From assembly GCF_018502485.1 (NCBI RefSeq), contig NZ_CP075546.1: a DNA stretch of 64,000 nucleotides. One strand, 5' to 3'. Position numbers and translations under genes: made by a program. This stretch comes from Methanospirillum purgamenti. Lineage in GTDB: Archaea > Halobacteriota > Methanomicrobia > Methanomicrobiales > Methanospirillaceae. The notes below the pieces were generated by a model. That model was not told the DNA's origin. It saw only the letters and a list, made by a program, of their open reading frames with translations, and searched no databases. The first letter of the stretch is position 1. Each line of letters opens with the position of its first letter. Positions 18,535 through 27,862 of the stretch are shown here, piece after piece.

Positions 18535-19089
18535 ACACTGTTGTTGATCTCATATACAAATATGCTATCTCATATATCTCCTTTTAAAAAAACAGTCGGG
18601 TATTATAATAGTAAATGATTGATAATCTGAATATTTCATATTGTCTGAATTATTCCGATAAAAATTCAGGAAAACTCTTTGAAATGATTATTCTTTTAAA
18701 TATTATATCATAATGATTATAAATTGAATTATATGCTCACATAAAAATATTTTAAATCATAAAGTCAGGCACGCACTCTGAATATTTGAACAAATTATTA
18801 ATATTTACACGTTTCAATCGATATTTTTGAAAATCGTGATTATGAGAGCTAAATTCCCGATTTTCAGTCATATTTTTAAAAACCCCTAGTTTCCGGATGT
18901 TCAATGTTCTTCTCCGGATTGTATTGTATGATTTCAGGATGCGGGGAATTCATGATAATCAGGCATTCTTTCGGGGTCAGAACGTAGATCACTATCTCTA
19001 TGAAATTTATCGTATGATTTTTATTTCACGATTACAAGAAGTAACATTTAACTCTCCACCCGATGACCCATTGGATCAGAGGTACTCGT
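18535..19089. other. AT-rich gene-free stretch
   Basis: Very AT-rich from about 18540 to 18900, then more mixed. It holds the promoter of the leftward lipoprotein gene and a TATA-like run (TTTTTAAAAA near 18873) that could start a rightward transcript near 18900. A 64-codon frame at 18897-19091 has no recognisable family and no ribosome site, so it is not called. No cdc6 gene or origin repeats were seen. Confidence 0.5.
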
Positions 19090-19435
19090 GACGGATCCCC
19101 CGGAGCGGTGCCTCGCGGGACAGGGGCTGGTAACATCCGCTATAGCCCCCTATCATAATGGTATTCAGAGTTGGAATTCGGGTAATTTGATCCCTGCCGG
19201 CATATTGCCGGTGTGCTATTACAACTGTTGCAATGGAGTGGTACAATAGTGCCATCCGTCTGCACACATGGATCACCTACCAGACACATCAACCCCACCA
19301 GACAGCACTAGGTAGACCCGGATAAACCCCCCAACAATGATGCCATTTCATCGGGCATAATCATCATTCACATCCCCCCTGACAGCATCCCATCAGGGCA
19401 CCCGCCAGCCTCTCCCGTTTTCATGGGAGATCTGT
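19090..19435. ncRNA. Candidate structured RNA, strand undetermined
   Basis: A GC-richer island between AT-rich flanks with dense inverted repeats. GACGGAT (19090-19096) pairs with ATCCGTC (19254-19260) and encloses three further stems: GGGGCT/AGCCCC (19123-19128 with 19144-19149), CCGGC/GCCGG (19197-19201 with 19207-19211) and CTATT/AATAG (19216-19220 with 19245-19249). Two more hairpins follow: CCCTGA/TCAGGG (19377-19398) and TCTCCC/GGGAGA (19411-19430). There is no plausible reading frame on either strand. I found no conserved core of RNase P or SRP RNA. A degenerate repeat element is the main alternative. Confidence 0.4.
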
Positions 19436-19549
19436 TCATACGTTTTATCATTTTCTTCACATCATTCAAGAGACAATTCTGAATAATTGGGATATTATTT
19501 AATAATCTTATGCTTATACCAACTGTATGTGTCTTGAATGGGGAGAATC

Positions 19550-20251
19550 ATGGGATTTTGGAGTAGAAGAAAAGGAGTGACTGATGATATTAAAGAAACC
19601 CCGGACAATTGTTTAAATAAATATGAGGAGGGAAAACCTGTTTTACCTGTCGAAGAACCGGAAAAATCCACAAAGAAACTAAAAATACCTTTAAACAAAA
19701 CTACATCTGATGTAAAATATATCCTTAAAACAATTGTCTTTCCCTGTCCTATTTGTAGTGAAATAAATACTGTTGATCTCTCCGAACTAGATCCCATAAT
19801 GGGCGGTGAAACCATGTGTGTTCACTGTCAGGTGGTTCTGCATATTCCCGGAGGCTATCTGACTCACTCTGAAGTTCCGAAATTAAAGGTATATGCCGGC
19901 CTTCCTGTTGCAGTACGAAAATTCCCGTTATTTTATTGGAACCATCCGGTAATAAACGACCTGGAACAACAGGGTATCACCCGCATTATCATTCAATATG
20001 GATTATGGGGATTTTGTCAGCGATGTCATCACCAGTTCAGCCCTGCTGTTCTCATAAACCTCCCTCATACATCAGGAGAGATTGTTGATTACCGTTCTTT
20101 ATCATCCGAAGAGATGAATGAGATGAAATCACTCAGGGCTGGTTGTTGTCCATATTGCTCCCACCGAATTCTTCTGGTAATTATATCTGATGTTCCCCAC
20201 TATGTCATATCAGCAAGCGAAAACCTGGCACATCGATGGGAGGAGGATTAA
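19550..20251 (+). CDS. Double zinc-ribbon-like protein of unknown function
   Basis: 233 aa from the ATG at 19550, which has a GGGGAG ribosome site; an ATG four codons upstream is less well placed. Two Cys4 pairs, CPIC...CVHC (about 70-93) and CQRC...CPYC (about 160-205), look like two zinc ribbons. The N-terminal 55 residues are charged and likely disordered. I do not recognise the family. The stop overlaps that of the convergent NudC gene. Confidence 0.6.
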   Translation: MGFWSRRKGVTDDIKETPDNCLNKYEEGKPVLPVEEPEKSTKKLKIPLNKTTSDVKYILKTIVFPCPICSEINTVDLSELDPIMGGETMCVHCQVVLHIPGGYLTHSEVPKLKVYAGLPVAVRKFPLFYWNHPVINDLEQQGITRIIIQYGLWGFCQRCHHQFSPAVLINLPHTSGEIVDYRSLSSEEMNEMKSLRAGCCPYCSHRILLVIISDVPHYVISASENLAHRWEED

Positions 20252-21087
20252 TAGGGTGCTATCTGTTCTATCCAACTAAGAATTAAAGCACTTGCAATAC
20301 TGTCCGGACCGGGGAGTTGTGGAAGATTTTCATGTGTATACCATCCAGCGTCCTCTATTTCAAATCCGTCTGGCATGATCTCTCCTCCTGCATATTCTGC
20401 AGTAAATCCTATCATGAGTGAGTCAGGAAAAGGCCAGGGCTGCGATCCGAAGTATTTGATGTTTGAGATTTCAATACCGATTTCTTCACGAACCTCTCTA
20501 CATACTGCGGTCTCTAAGGACTCACCTGCTTCGACAAATCCTGCCTGTACACTGTACATATTTTTCGGAAAATGAGGTGATCTGGAAAGGAGTATTCTGC
20601 TACCATCAGTAATACGGACGATAACTGCCGGTGATAGTTTTGGGAAAACGATTTTTTTGCAGGATGTACAAATTTTTGCAACCTCGTCAGTTTTTATATA
20701 TGTTCGACTGCCACAATACCCACAATATTTTGTCAATGTAAAAAATCTAACCAGTTGAACAGCACGACATGCAATACCAGAAATCGGAGAGTTTGTCCCA
20801 TTTGGAATTTCCCGAAGTGTCAATAAAGAATACGCTGTTTGGAGTGGAAGATCTAACCGAATACCGATTACCCACCAGGATATACCGTTCCAGGTCCCGA
20901 GAAAAATCCTGCAAGATTCAAACCTGGCAATATCTTCTGGAATGTCATGAAAGACAAATCCTTCTGTTCCCTTGATAAGATGCCCGTCTGACTGAGCTAT
21001 GAGATAAGAATGATGAGATGATAGATCCCCATGGATATTCATCCGGGGAATTGCAAATGATGGGTGGTACATAAAATGGTTACACAT
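20248..21087 (-). CDS. nudC: NADH pyrophosphatase NudC-type Nudix hydrolase
   Basis: 279 aa. A zinc ribbon (CGYC...CTSC, about 125-150) precedes the Nudix domain. The Nudix box is complete (GFVEAGES...REVREEIG) and is followed by the SQPWPFPDS motif characteristic of NudC-type NAD(H) pyrophosphatases. Expected reaction: NADH to NMNH and AMP; some homologues also remove NAD caps from RNA. It is the last gene of a minus-strand run, 11 nt after the amidotransferase. Confidence 0.9.
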   Translation of the reverse strand: MCNHFMYHPSFAIPRMNIHGDLSSHHSYLIAQSDGHLIKGTEGFVFHDIPEDIARFESCRIFLGTWNGISWWVIGIRLDLPLQTAYSLLTLREIPNGTNSPISGIACRAVQLVRFFTLTKYCGYCGSRTYIKTDEVAKICTSCKKIVFPKLSPAVIVRITDGSRILLSRSPHFPKNMYSVQAGFVEAGESLETAVCREVREEIGIEISNIKYFGSQPWPFPDSLMIGFTAEYAGGEIMPDGFEIEDAGWYTHENLPQLPGPDSIASALILSWIEQIAPY

Positions 21088-21098
21088 TCATCCTGATT

Positions 21099-21716
21099 TT
21101 ATATGACTGTCTTGTCGATGTCAACTTCTATTCCTGAAGAGTGTGTTTGTGAGAATTGATGAACGTATAATAAAAATCGCTCAAAAATCCATTCATTTCT
21201 GACTTCTGGATGAAATAAGACTCCAAACCATGGCTTATGCTGATGCATTACAATCTGTTCCCCGTCATCTGATTCTGCAAGGGATATCCAGGGGTGGATT
21301 CTAGCAGCAGTGTATTGATGAAGAGAATAACCTGAAAAATCATCCTTCCCTTTCGTTAACTGATGTTCTCTCCCAATATCAGTCAGGTATACAGGAGTCA
21401 TTCCAATCTCCAGAAAAGGGTGTCTCTCGCCTCCGGTTCCAGTTAAAAGCATCTGCATTCCTGCGCAGATTCCAAGTATTGGAACATTCCATAGGTTCAA
21501 TTGTGTTTCTATAGAATGGTTTACATACCAGTCATCAGCTAAAGCAGTTCCACAAATAATGATACCATTCACTACTGGATCTACTCTTCCCCACTCTTCG
21601 AGGCGAATAACCTGCGTTTGCTGACCCACACTTAAGAAATATCGGGTGATTGGGGCAACAAACTCATCGCGGAGAATAGTTATCTCTGGATCGGTCAGAT
21701 CAATAATTAAAATCAC
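21099..21716 (-). CDS. Class I glutamine amidotransferase-like protein
   Basis: 205 aa GATase fold. The nucleophile elbow is GICAGMQ with Cys84, and the His-Glu pair is in LFHPEV (His169, Glu171), so the glutaminase triad appears complete. It is not the GMP synthase subunit, which is separately encoded at 24.9 kb. It starts three bases after the end of the Dph6-type ligase gene, which suggests it supplies ammonia to that enzyme; this is inference from context. Confidence 0.8.
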   Translation of the reverse strand: MILIIDLTDPEITILRDEFVAPITRYFLSVGQQTQVIRLEEWGRVDPVVNGIIICGTALADDWYVNHSIETQLNLWNVPILGICAGMQMLLTGTGGERHPFLEIGMTPVYLTDIGREHQLTKGKDDFSGYSLHQYTAARIHPWISLAESDDGEQIVMHQHKPWFGVLFHPEVRNEWIFERFLLYVHQFSQTHSSGIEVDIDKTVI

Positions 21717-21719
21717 AGA

Positions 21720-22397
21720 TTACACCAACTGTGCACGGGAGATAACATAGCCTCCTGATCCATATGCGAACTTTGCTTCTGCTTCTAGGATCTCTATTCT
21801 TTTGTGGAAAAATGGGGCATAGCAGACAAAACTCTCATATTCTCCTCCCTCTCCGGCAAGCGATACATGGTACTTCTGATGTATCTTTTTCATCCGGTTC
21901 AGAAATGATTCATCTATTCGCACTCCTAACCATGATTCGTCAAGAGGTTCAGCAAAAACACCCGCAATGATTACTTCAAATCCTTCAGACACTAAGGAAT
22001 TGATATATTGTTCCTGATCACAAAGCCAGATTGGGGAAAAACACCATAATTTTTCATCATGACAAATCTGCTCAATCCGGGATGCCTGATATACTGATTG
22101 AATTGCTCCCGTAACAATACCATCAAGATGATAAGTACTTGCTGCCCGATGTATTGCTTCCCTGAGGTCAACCAGTTCTTTCTCTTTAGCTCCATCTGTC
22201 TCCTGTATAAGGATCGGAATTTCTGCTGCCTCGGCCTGGAGTTTTGTCAAAGAAATATTCGGAGTATGAAACATGTAACTTTCCGGATTACGGGACTGAA
22301 TAGTAATAAAACAAGAAATTTCATGTCCGGTTTGTATCATTCGCCATGCAGCATAAACCGAATCTTTTCCCCCGGATAATAGTGCCCCGATTCTCAT
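21720..22397 (-). CDS. Diphthine--ammonia ligase family ATPase (Dph6-like)
   Basis: 225 aa. It has the N-type ATP pyrophosphatase PP-loop LSGGKDS at 7-13 and the family's C-terminal GEGGEYESFVCYAPFF segment, matching archaeal Dph6/MJ0570-type proteins. Family role: ATP-dependent amidation of diphthine to diphthamide on elongation factor 2. The substrate in this organism is inferred from the family. It is directly followed by a glutamine amidotransferase gene. Confidence 0.88.
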   Translation of the reverse strand: MRIGALLSGGKDSVYAAWRMIQTGHEISCFITIQSRNPESYMFHTPNISLTKLQAEAAEIPILIQETDGAKEKELVDLREAIHRAASTYHLDGIVTGAIQSVYQASRIEQICHDEKLWCFSPIWLCDQEQYINSLVSEGFEVIIAGVFAEPLDESWLGVRIDESFLNRMKKIHQKYHVSLAGEGGEYESFVCYAPFFHKRIEILEAEAKFAYGSGGYVISRAQLV

Positions 22398-22420
22398 ACG
22401 ATCAACATAATACCCTGCCT

Positions 22421-23170
22421 TTATGCACAGTTTTGCATCAGATAAAATACATATCCAAACATTCCCCGGTTCTCTTCAAAAATCTGAATTTCATCTTCAA
22501 TTTCTTTCAATATTCTGTCTTCACTTAAAGAGAGCATTTCAGTTTTTCGCAACCTTGTTATTTTCTCTTTTTGTGGGGCATAATAATCATCCCAGGCATG
22601 GTCTGGAAGAAGAATTGAACCTAGCCACCGGTATCCGCTTTTTTCAATGAGTAACTGATTTTTGTCGATCGTTGTCATTGCTGGATATTCACTGGCCCAA
22701 AATTCATGTACTGGATTTGGTGGATTTGAGGTCAGCCATGTCATTTCTGAAACAACCAGGTATCCGTCAGTTTTCAAATGTTTTTTCCACAATGTAAGTC
22801 CATTTTCAAATCCAATAATGTATATCGCACCCTCACTCCAAATGAGATCTACTGGCTCCTTTGATTCATACATATCCATTGATGCATGAACAGGTACAAT
22901 GAAATCTTCGAGTTTTTCCCTCTTTATTCGCCGGACTAGTCCATCAAGTATTGTCTGATGAAGATCAACAGCTGTCACGCGGCATCCACATTGTGCAAGA
23001 ATAAGGGATTGTTTACCGCTTCCACATCCCATATCAAGTGCCTTTGGATGAGGGGGAAGGTCAATGAGCAGACCTAGTATATGCTGGGTAAACTGGTCAT
23101 TTCCCGGGCCCTGCCTGGGAAGGTCTGCGTAAAAATCCAGAAAAAATTGAAAAGATTGTTTGTCATCCAT
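22421..23170 (-). CDS. Class I SAM-dependent methyltransferase
   Basis: 249 aa. The SAM-binding motif I is LDMGCGSGKQ (about 43-52), followed by VTAVDLH at the end of strand 2 and DLIWSEGAIY. This resembles small-molecule methyltransferases of the methyltransf_11/25 type. The substrate is not identifiable. It lies between TraB and Dph6 genes in a same-strand run. Confidence 0.8.
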   Translation of the reverse strand: MDDKQSFQFFLDFYADLPRQGPGNDQFTQHILGLLIDLPPHPKALDMGCGSGKQSLILAQCGCRVTAVDLHQTILDGLVRRIKREKLEDFIVPVHASMDMYESKEPVDLIWSEGAIYIIGFENGLTLWKKHLKTDGYLVVSEMTWLTSNPPNPVHEFWASEYPAMTTIDKNQLLIEKSGYRWLGSILLPDHAWDDYYAPQKEKITRLRKTEMLSLSEDRILKEIEDEIQIFEENRGMFGYVFYLMQNCA

Positions 23171-23185
23171 TCAAGTCGTTACTCA

Positions 23186-24394
23186 TTAAAAAGGTAACAT
23201 GTTTGTTATTGCAGCCCACATATTGGAAAATCCCTGACCCAATATTACATTTGGATCAATACCGAGAATCGGGAAGATAAATATGAAATATGCAAATGTT
23301 CCGATACTTGACCCTACATTTGCAAGTGCCGCTACAAGGACTACTTTGAATAATGGGATGTCTCGCATTTCCATTATCGACTCTGCTTCCATGATTCTCT
23401 TAATATCAGAACCACGAGGTTTTCTGATCTTAGCTTCTGCGATTGCTGAAAACCATCCGGCGGCAATAAGAGGGTGAAGTGATGACAGGGGACTTACCGC
23501 AAAACCGACAAGTCCGGATATCGGATGTCCTCCGGCAATCAACGTAAAGATAAATGTTAGAACACCATGAATCAAAACCCAGTATACGAGAGCCTGAAGT
23601 AATACCTCCGTTCCGACTCCGGAGAATATGATAGCAAGGATGAGGAGGAGAAACACTGCAGTGACAATGACTCCGAAAATCAATCCCCATGGCCGGGTTT
23701 TTATCTGGGTGGTCAGACTGTCTAATGGGGGAATCGTCTCCGGTCTTTGTAAGAATTTTTCAATACCTTTCCTATGTCCTGCACCAACTACTGCTAAAAC
23801 ACGTTCATGTGATGCAACCAATCTGACCAGATTTTGAGACATGTATGCATCTCTCTCACCGATCAGTGCTTCTGCTCCACGTGGTGAATACTTATAAAAC
23901 TCCTCCATCGCAAGAGTGACCACATCCTCTTTTGTGAGTTCATCTATATCGATGAGTTCGCCGCTCTTATCTGCGACAACAACCGAACCGATGAGTGCGT
24001 AAAACATCTTGAATTTTTCAATGATTGACATCGATGCCCAGAATCGGTGGAGGGTTATCCTGATATCACGGTCGATAAGGGCAATTTTTACCTGACGCTC
24101 TTCTGCTGCTGCAATTGCGGCTTTCATCTCTGCACCAGGTTCAACGCCGACATCCATTCCGATTTTTCTCTGGATGTATGCAAGAATCCACTGAATTAAG
24201 AGTTGTGTGAAGTTCTTTGCCTGAAGGATATCTTCGATTTCCGGATTTTTTTGCTGCTGTTTCAGGCCCAGGTATCTGCCCTGGTCTAGTTCAATGGCAA
24301 CCACATCCGGTTGCCACTCATCAATCGCTGTTTTTACTTCATCAACACTTTTTTGTGAGACATGTGCTGTCCCGATTATCCGGATTTCACCCAT
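23186..24394 (-). CDS. TraB/PrgY-type membrane protein
   Basis: 402 aa. The soluble domain begins with IIGTAHVSQKSVDEV and contains VAIELDQGRY and VVGAGHRKGI, the conserved TraB motifs with a Glu and His pair; the C-terminal half (about 240-400) has four to six membrane spans. TraB-type proteins are widespread in euryarchaea; enterococcal PrgY lowers peptide pheromone activity. A protease-like role has been proposed. Its start overlaps the YkgJ gene by 8 nt. Confidence 0.88.
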   Translation of the reverse strand: MGEIRIIGTAHVSQKSVDEVKTAIDEWQPDVVAIELDQGRYLGLKQQQKNPEIEDILQAKNFTQLLIQWILAYIQRKIGMDVGVEPGAEMKAAIAAAEERQVKIALIDRDIRITLHRFWASMSIIEKFKMFYALIGSVVVADKSGELIDIDELTKEDVVTLAMEEFYKYSPRGAEALIGERDAYMSQNLVRLVASHERVLAVVGAGHRKGIEKFLQRPETIPPLDSLTTQIKTRPWGLIFGVIVTAVFLLLILAIIFSGVGTEVLLQALVYWVLIHGVLTFIFTLIAGGHPISGLVGFAVSPLSSLHPLIAAGWFSAIAEAKIRKPRGSDIKRIMEAESIMEMRDIPLFKVVLVAALANVGSSIGTFAYFIFIFPILGIDPNVILGQGFSNMWAAITNMLPF

Positions 24395-24926
24395 GATATT
24401 CCTTTATTCCTTCTGCATCTATTACAACCGGCTTACCTGCCGGAATGGAGTGAGAAGATAAAATTTTCAGAATTTTATCATCCTGATCTTGTTCATATTC
24501 GAGGCGTTTTTCCAGGTTCAACGCCATCTCTTGAGCATCTTCTGTATGGTTAACAGTCCTTATTCCTTCACATGGATGGACTGATAGACCTGAATTGTCC
24601 AGCATAAATGGGTATGTCCGACAGATCCACGGTCGAACCTCATATATAATGCACCGGTTTCTTTCAAGAAACATACATTGATCATTTTTTCGGCGAAGAA
24701 CCCATCCAAAGGTATAGTCCTTTCCCCCTTCCTGAATTCTGTCTGGATAGGGTTCTACGATATCTTCAAATGAAAGACCGCTACTCTCGATTATCCTGGA
24801 TATTTCTTCGGGTCCTACCATAACAAGGTTGGATCCGGGTTCAGATTCCTTGCAACATGTTCCACACCGGGTACATGAAAAACCTGTTTCTTTAATGGCA
24901 CCCACGAGGGATAATGAATGAGTCAT
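24387..24926 (-). CDS. YkgJ-family cysteine cluster protein
   Basis: 179 aa with the family's eight-Cys arrangement: CTRCGTCCKES at the N-terminus, CMFLERNRCIIYEVRPWICRTYPFML in the middle and a final Cys after HP. It probably binds a zinc ion or Fe-S cluster; function unknown. It overlaps both neighbours by a few bases (guaAa upstream, traB downstream), so the three are translated together. A second member is at 45.6 kb. Confidence 0.88.
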   Translation of the reverse strand: MTHSLSLVGAIKETGFSCTRCGTCCKESEPGSNLVMVGPEEISRIIESSGLSFEDIVEPYPDRIQEGGKDYTFGWVLRRKNDQCMFLERNRCIIYEVRPWICRTYPFMLDNSGLSVHPCEGIRTVNHTEDAQEMALNLEKRLEYEQDQDDKILKILSSHSIPAGKPVVIDAEGIKEYHG

Positions 24927-25489
24927 ACCTCTGTCTGGTCCTGACAGATATGATTGAAGTTTTCAAATATCCGGTACCCCTCAAAGGTATGGCTCACCTC
25001 CGGATGCCATTGAATACCAAATACTGGCAGTTCTTTATGTGCTATCGCCTCGTTTCCACAGATAGAAGAGGTAGCAAGCCGGTTAAATCCAACAGGGAGG
25101 ACAATTACCTCATCTGCATGGGACGCCCATACCTGCATCTTCTCTGGATACCCGGTAAGAATTGTATCATGATCTGTAATGGTTACCTCAACTGCTCCAT
25201 ACCCTCCTTTCTGCCCTGACTGAACTGTTCCGCCAAATGTTTGTGCAATAACATGCAAACCAAGACAGATCCCAAGAACCGGTTTTTTAAGATGAATATA
25301 TTGATCTGACATTCCGGCACGAGATATATCCGGGCCACCACCAAGTATGATACCACGGCATCCGGCTATTACATCTTCAACCGGTGTGGTATTTGGGATA
25401 AGTTTTGCATCAATATCCAGGTCACGAAGAGCCCGAAGAATGAGATGGTTGAACTGGCCATAATTATTGACCACAAATAAAGGAAGCAT
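24923..25489 (-). CDS. guaAA: GMP synthase, glutamine amidotransferase subunit A
   Basis: 188 aa, the usual length of the separate archaeal amidotransferase subunit. The nucleophile elbow is GICLGLH and the His-Glu pair is in WHPEV; the N-terminus has the typical VVNNYGQFNHLI. It releases ammonia from glutamine for XMP amination by the ATPase subunit, which is not in this window. It is the first gene of a seven-gene minus-strand run. Confidence 0.92.
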   Translation of the reverse strand: MLPLFVVNNYGQFNHLILRALRDLDIDAKLIPNTTPVEDVIAGCRGIILGGGPDISRAGMSDQYIHLKKPVLGICLGLHVIAQTFGGTVQSGQKGGYGAVEVTITDHDTILTGYPEKMQVWASHADEVIVLPVGFNRLATSSICGNEAIAHKELPVFGIQWHPEVSHTFEGYRIFENFNHICQDQTEV

Positions 25490-25525
25490 CTTCCTTATAT
25501 GTTATACCGGGCAGTAGATATGCAT

Positions 25526-26533
25526 TCAGGGACTATACCCAGTCACAAATGAGACAATGGACTTGGTAATTTCCTCTGGATTATATCCAAGAAGGTTCCC
25601 AAGCATCATTGCTCCACCACATCCCATCCCTTCCTTGACCTCCCCAATACAGTACCTGACTAGACCTGAATGACCCAAATCCCCAAATCCGGGATCGACA
25701 TAGGTTATCGGAACATCGATCTCCTGTGCTGTTTTATCACAGCTAGCATGTGGATCATCACGAACATAGGTAGTTGTCACAACTTCTGGCATGGGGTTTC
25801 CTAAAGCCTGGATTACTGCTGCAACGGCAAGCATTTGTGTCCCCCCTGCAAGGAAGACTTTTCCTGGAAAGCCCTTTGATAATCCGGCACACACTGCTAT
25901 CATAGGATCTCCGGTTTCTTTGATGATTTCGAGAGGATGCGATATACGTTTCCCAATCCGGTTTACTACTTCGTTGTAGACTTCTTCTTTCATTGATTCC
26001 GGATTTTTTACCGACGCGCTGCTTACTCTTGCATCATACCCTAACATTCTGAGGACACACAGAGCCGTTGTCGTACCTCCCGGAACACATTCACCAATTA
26101 CCAGAAGATCATATGCCGATAAAAGCTTTCCAACCCTGATTCCTTCTTCATATAATCGTACTGCATCTGGAACAGCCGGTCTGTACCGAGGATCCTCCCC
26201 TGCTTTTCCCTGGAGATCCAGCACTGGAACGGTTGGTCGATGAACCAGTCCGGCATTTATGAATAAAGGTGATAATCCAGCCAGATTAAGAACTGCTCGT
26301 GTTATTGATGCAGGTGTCGGGCATCCAGTAGGGGTGTTTGGTGTTGCATCTGAACTTGTAATAACACCCTGCCAGATTAGTTCCGCATCCAGAACCGGCA
26401 CAAGCAGAGAACCCATTGGATTCGGCCCAGCTCCTGAGAGGCCAGGAACTGTGGATAACATGGTGTTCGCCAGAATTCCTACAAACAACGGTCTTTTTGG
26501 CTGTAATAAATTTGGTCGGGATAGAAAAACCAT
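25526..26533 (-). CDS. cobT: Nicotinate-nucleotide--dimethylbenzimidazole phosphoribosyltransferase, archaeal type
   Basis: 335 aa, matching the archaeal CobT form. Visible signatures are GVITSSDATPNTPTGCPTPA, GECVPGGTTTAL and the glycine-rich GFGDLGHSGLVRYCIGE near the C-terminus. It activates the lower-ligand base for cobamide synthesis. cobS is divergent 85 nt away, so the two late cobamide steps share one control region. No recognisable cobalamin riboswitch lies between them. Confidence 0.92.
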   Translation of the reverse strand: MVFLSRPNLLQPKRPLFVGILANTMLSTVPGLSGAGPNPMGSLLVPVLDAELIWQGVITSSDATPNTPTGCPTPASITRAVLNLAGLSPLFINAGLVHRPTVPVLDLQGKAGEDPRYRPAVPDAVRLYEEGIRVGKLLSAYDLLVIGECVPGGTTTALCVLRMLGYDARVSSASVKNPESMKEEVYNEVVNRIGKRISHPLEIIKETGDPMIAVCAGLSKGFPGKVFLAGGTQMLAVAAVIQALGNPMPEVVTTTYVRDDPHASCDKTAQEIDVPITYVDPGFGDLGHSGLVRYCIGEVKEGMGCGGAMMLGNLLGYNPEEITKSIVSFVTGYSP

Positions 26534-26618
26534 TCGTAATCGATTGCTCTGAATGAACCATCAATCTCTCGCTTCACCAAAGCCCATATCTGTCAGGTGT
26601 GAAAACTCATGAGGAATC

Positions 26619-27362
26619 ATGATACACGCCATCCTGGCACTTCTCCAGTTCACCACGATTCTGCCTCTTGGAAAAATAGTCCCTTTTGAGGCATTTGCAC
26701 GCAATACATGGCTGTATCCATTGGCCGGATATGTTATCGGCGGGTTTGGCGGTTTCCTCTTAATCTTCATCCCGGCACCCTCATTTGTCGGGGCGGTTCT
26801 TGCTATTGGTCTGGTTCTGTTTATGTCTGGGGCAAACCATCTTGATGGTTTGTTGGACTTTGGTGATGGGCTTATGGCGCATGGTTCACAACAAAAACGG
26901 ATTCATGCCCTTACTGATCGGCAAATAGGCTCCGGAGCCCTTACTCTTGGGATGATGGTAATCCTGCTCTCGGTCGTATCGTTAGGTTCAGTTCAAACCG
27001 GGGTGATTGCAGCATCAGTGTTAATTATTGCCGAAACAGGGGGGAAATGGAGCATGGCATTCCTTACTGTGTTTGGCAAACCATTTCATGACGGTCTGCA
27101 TGCAACGTTACATTCCTATTCAAAAACCTGGTTTGTAATACCAGCCACCCTGCTTCTCGTGCCCGCATTTCTGTTACCGATCCCCCTTTTTGTAAAAATT
27201 TATGGAGGGATTATACTAATTATCACTCCGCTGTGTACCCGGTTTCTGGCCTATAAATTGTTTGGAGGTGTAAATGGTGATGTCACTGGAGCAACGGGGG
27301 AGATAACCCGGTGCGCCCTCCTCACTATCTGTGCCTGCAGTCTTGCCACGATGAACGTTTGA
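26619..27362 (+). CDS. cobS: Adenosylcobinamide-GDP ribazoletransferase
   Basis: 247 aa with about seven membrane spans. The diagnostic motif is NHLDGLLDFGDGLM, where the acidic residues bind Mg2+, together with the DRQIGSGALTLG segment. It joins adenosylcobinamide-GDP to alpha-ribazole at the membrane, completing cobamide synthesis. A GAGG ribosome site precedes the ATG at 26619. Confidence 0.93.
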   Translation: MIHAILALLQFTTILPLGKIVPFEAFARNTWLYPLAGYVIGGFGGFLLIFIPAPSFVGAVLAIGLVLFMSGANHLDGLLDFGDGLMAHGSQQKRIHALTDRQIGSGALTLGMMVILLSVVSLGSVQTGVIAASVLIIAETGGKWSMAFLTVFGKPFHDGLHATLHSYSKTWFVIPATLLLVPAFLLPIPLFVKIYGGIILIITPLCTRFLAYKLFGGVNGDVTGATGEITRCALLTICACSLATMNV

Positions 27363-27382
27363 TAATTATTAGAAAACCTGTG

Positions 27383-27691
27383 TCAGAGCCGTGATCTAAA
27401 ACGTGGGGTGTATCCTTGTTCTTTTTCATCATCACACGCAATTGCAGAGCCATCGCGGACCAAACTGTTGAATTGCATGGCAGCTTCCATAAGGATCTCA
27501 GGGGGTACGTTCGCCCCTCTTATCTGAGAAAAGGCATTCTCATAAGGAGAAGGCATAACCCGCGCCCCTACCTGAATTCCTTTACAATTCATGCAATATG
27601 AGCACCTGGTGTGCACTGGCAGTTTTCCAGAGGCACATTCCACATATGCTTTATCTGAGCCTTGCTCCCGGAGAATTGGAATTGACTTCAT
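27383..27691 (-). CDS. Small Cys-containing protein of unknown function
   Basis: 102 aa, soluble. Five cysteines fall in two groups, VECAS and CSYCMNC, followed by a helical region and a basic C-terminus; the CxxCxxC could bind zinc or iron-sulfur. I do not recognise a family. Start and strand are supported by coding-like composition and by the fit between cobS (convergent, 20 nt away) and the EF-1-alpha promoter. Confidence 0.55.
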   Translation of the reverse strand: MKSIPILREQGSDKAYVECASGKLPVHTRCSYCMNCKGIQVGARVMPSPYENAFSQIRGANVPPEILMEAAMQFNSLVRDGSAIACDDEKEQGYTPRFRSRL

Positions 27692-27862
27692 ATGTATTCA
27701 GATCATTCCTCTGAAACCCTCTTAATTACTTCGTTTTCTCCTGATATCCAATAATCTGGTTTACGCCGGTTCCAGGGTCATAGTGAAAAATATTAAAAGG
27801 ACTTCTATCAAATATGTAATACTCGCATAACCGGGCTGTGCTTTGCAGTTCTGATATCGTGC

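Noticed and set aside
18540..18900. AT-rich replication origin
   Set aside because: No cdc6/orc1 gene nearby and no origin recognition repeats seen.
18897..19091. 64-codon open frame before the structured segment
   Set aside because: No ribosome site, no family and atypical composition; part of a probable transcript leader or non-coding DNA.
19090..19435. RNase P RNA or SRP RNA
   Set aside because: I looked on both strands for the conserved RNase P core (GAAAGUC-type) and the SRP helix 8 motif and found neither.
26534..26618. Cobalamin riboswitch between cobT and cobS
   Set aside because: The gap is only 85 nt and has no B12-box-like sequence or room for the fold.
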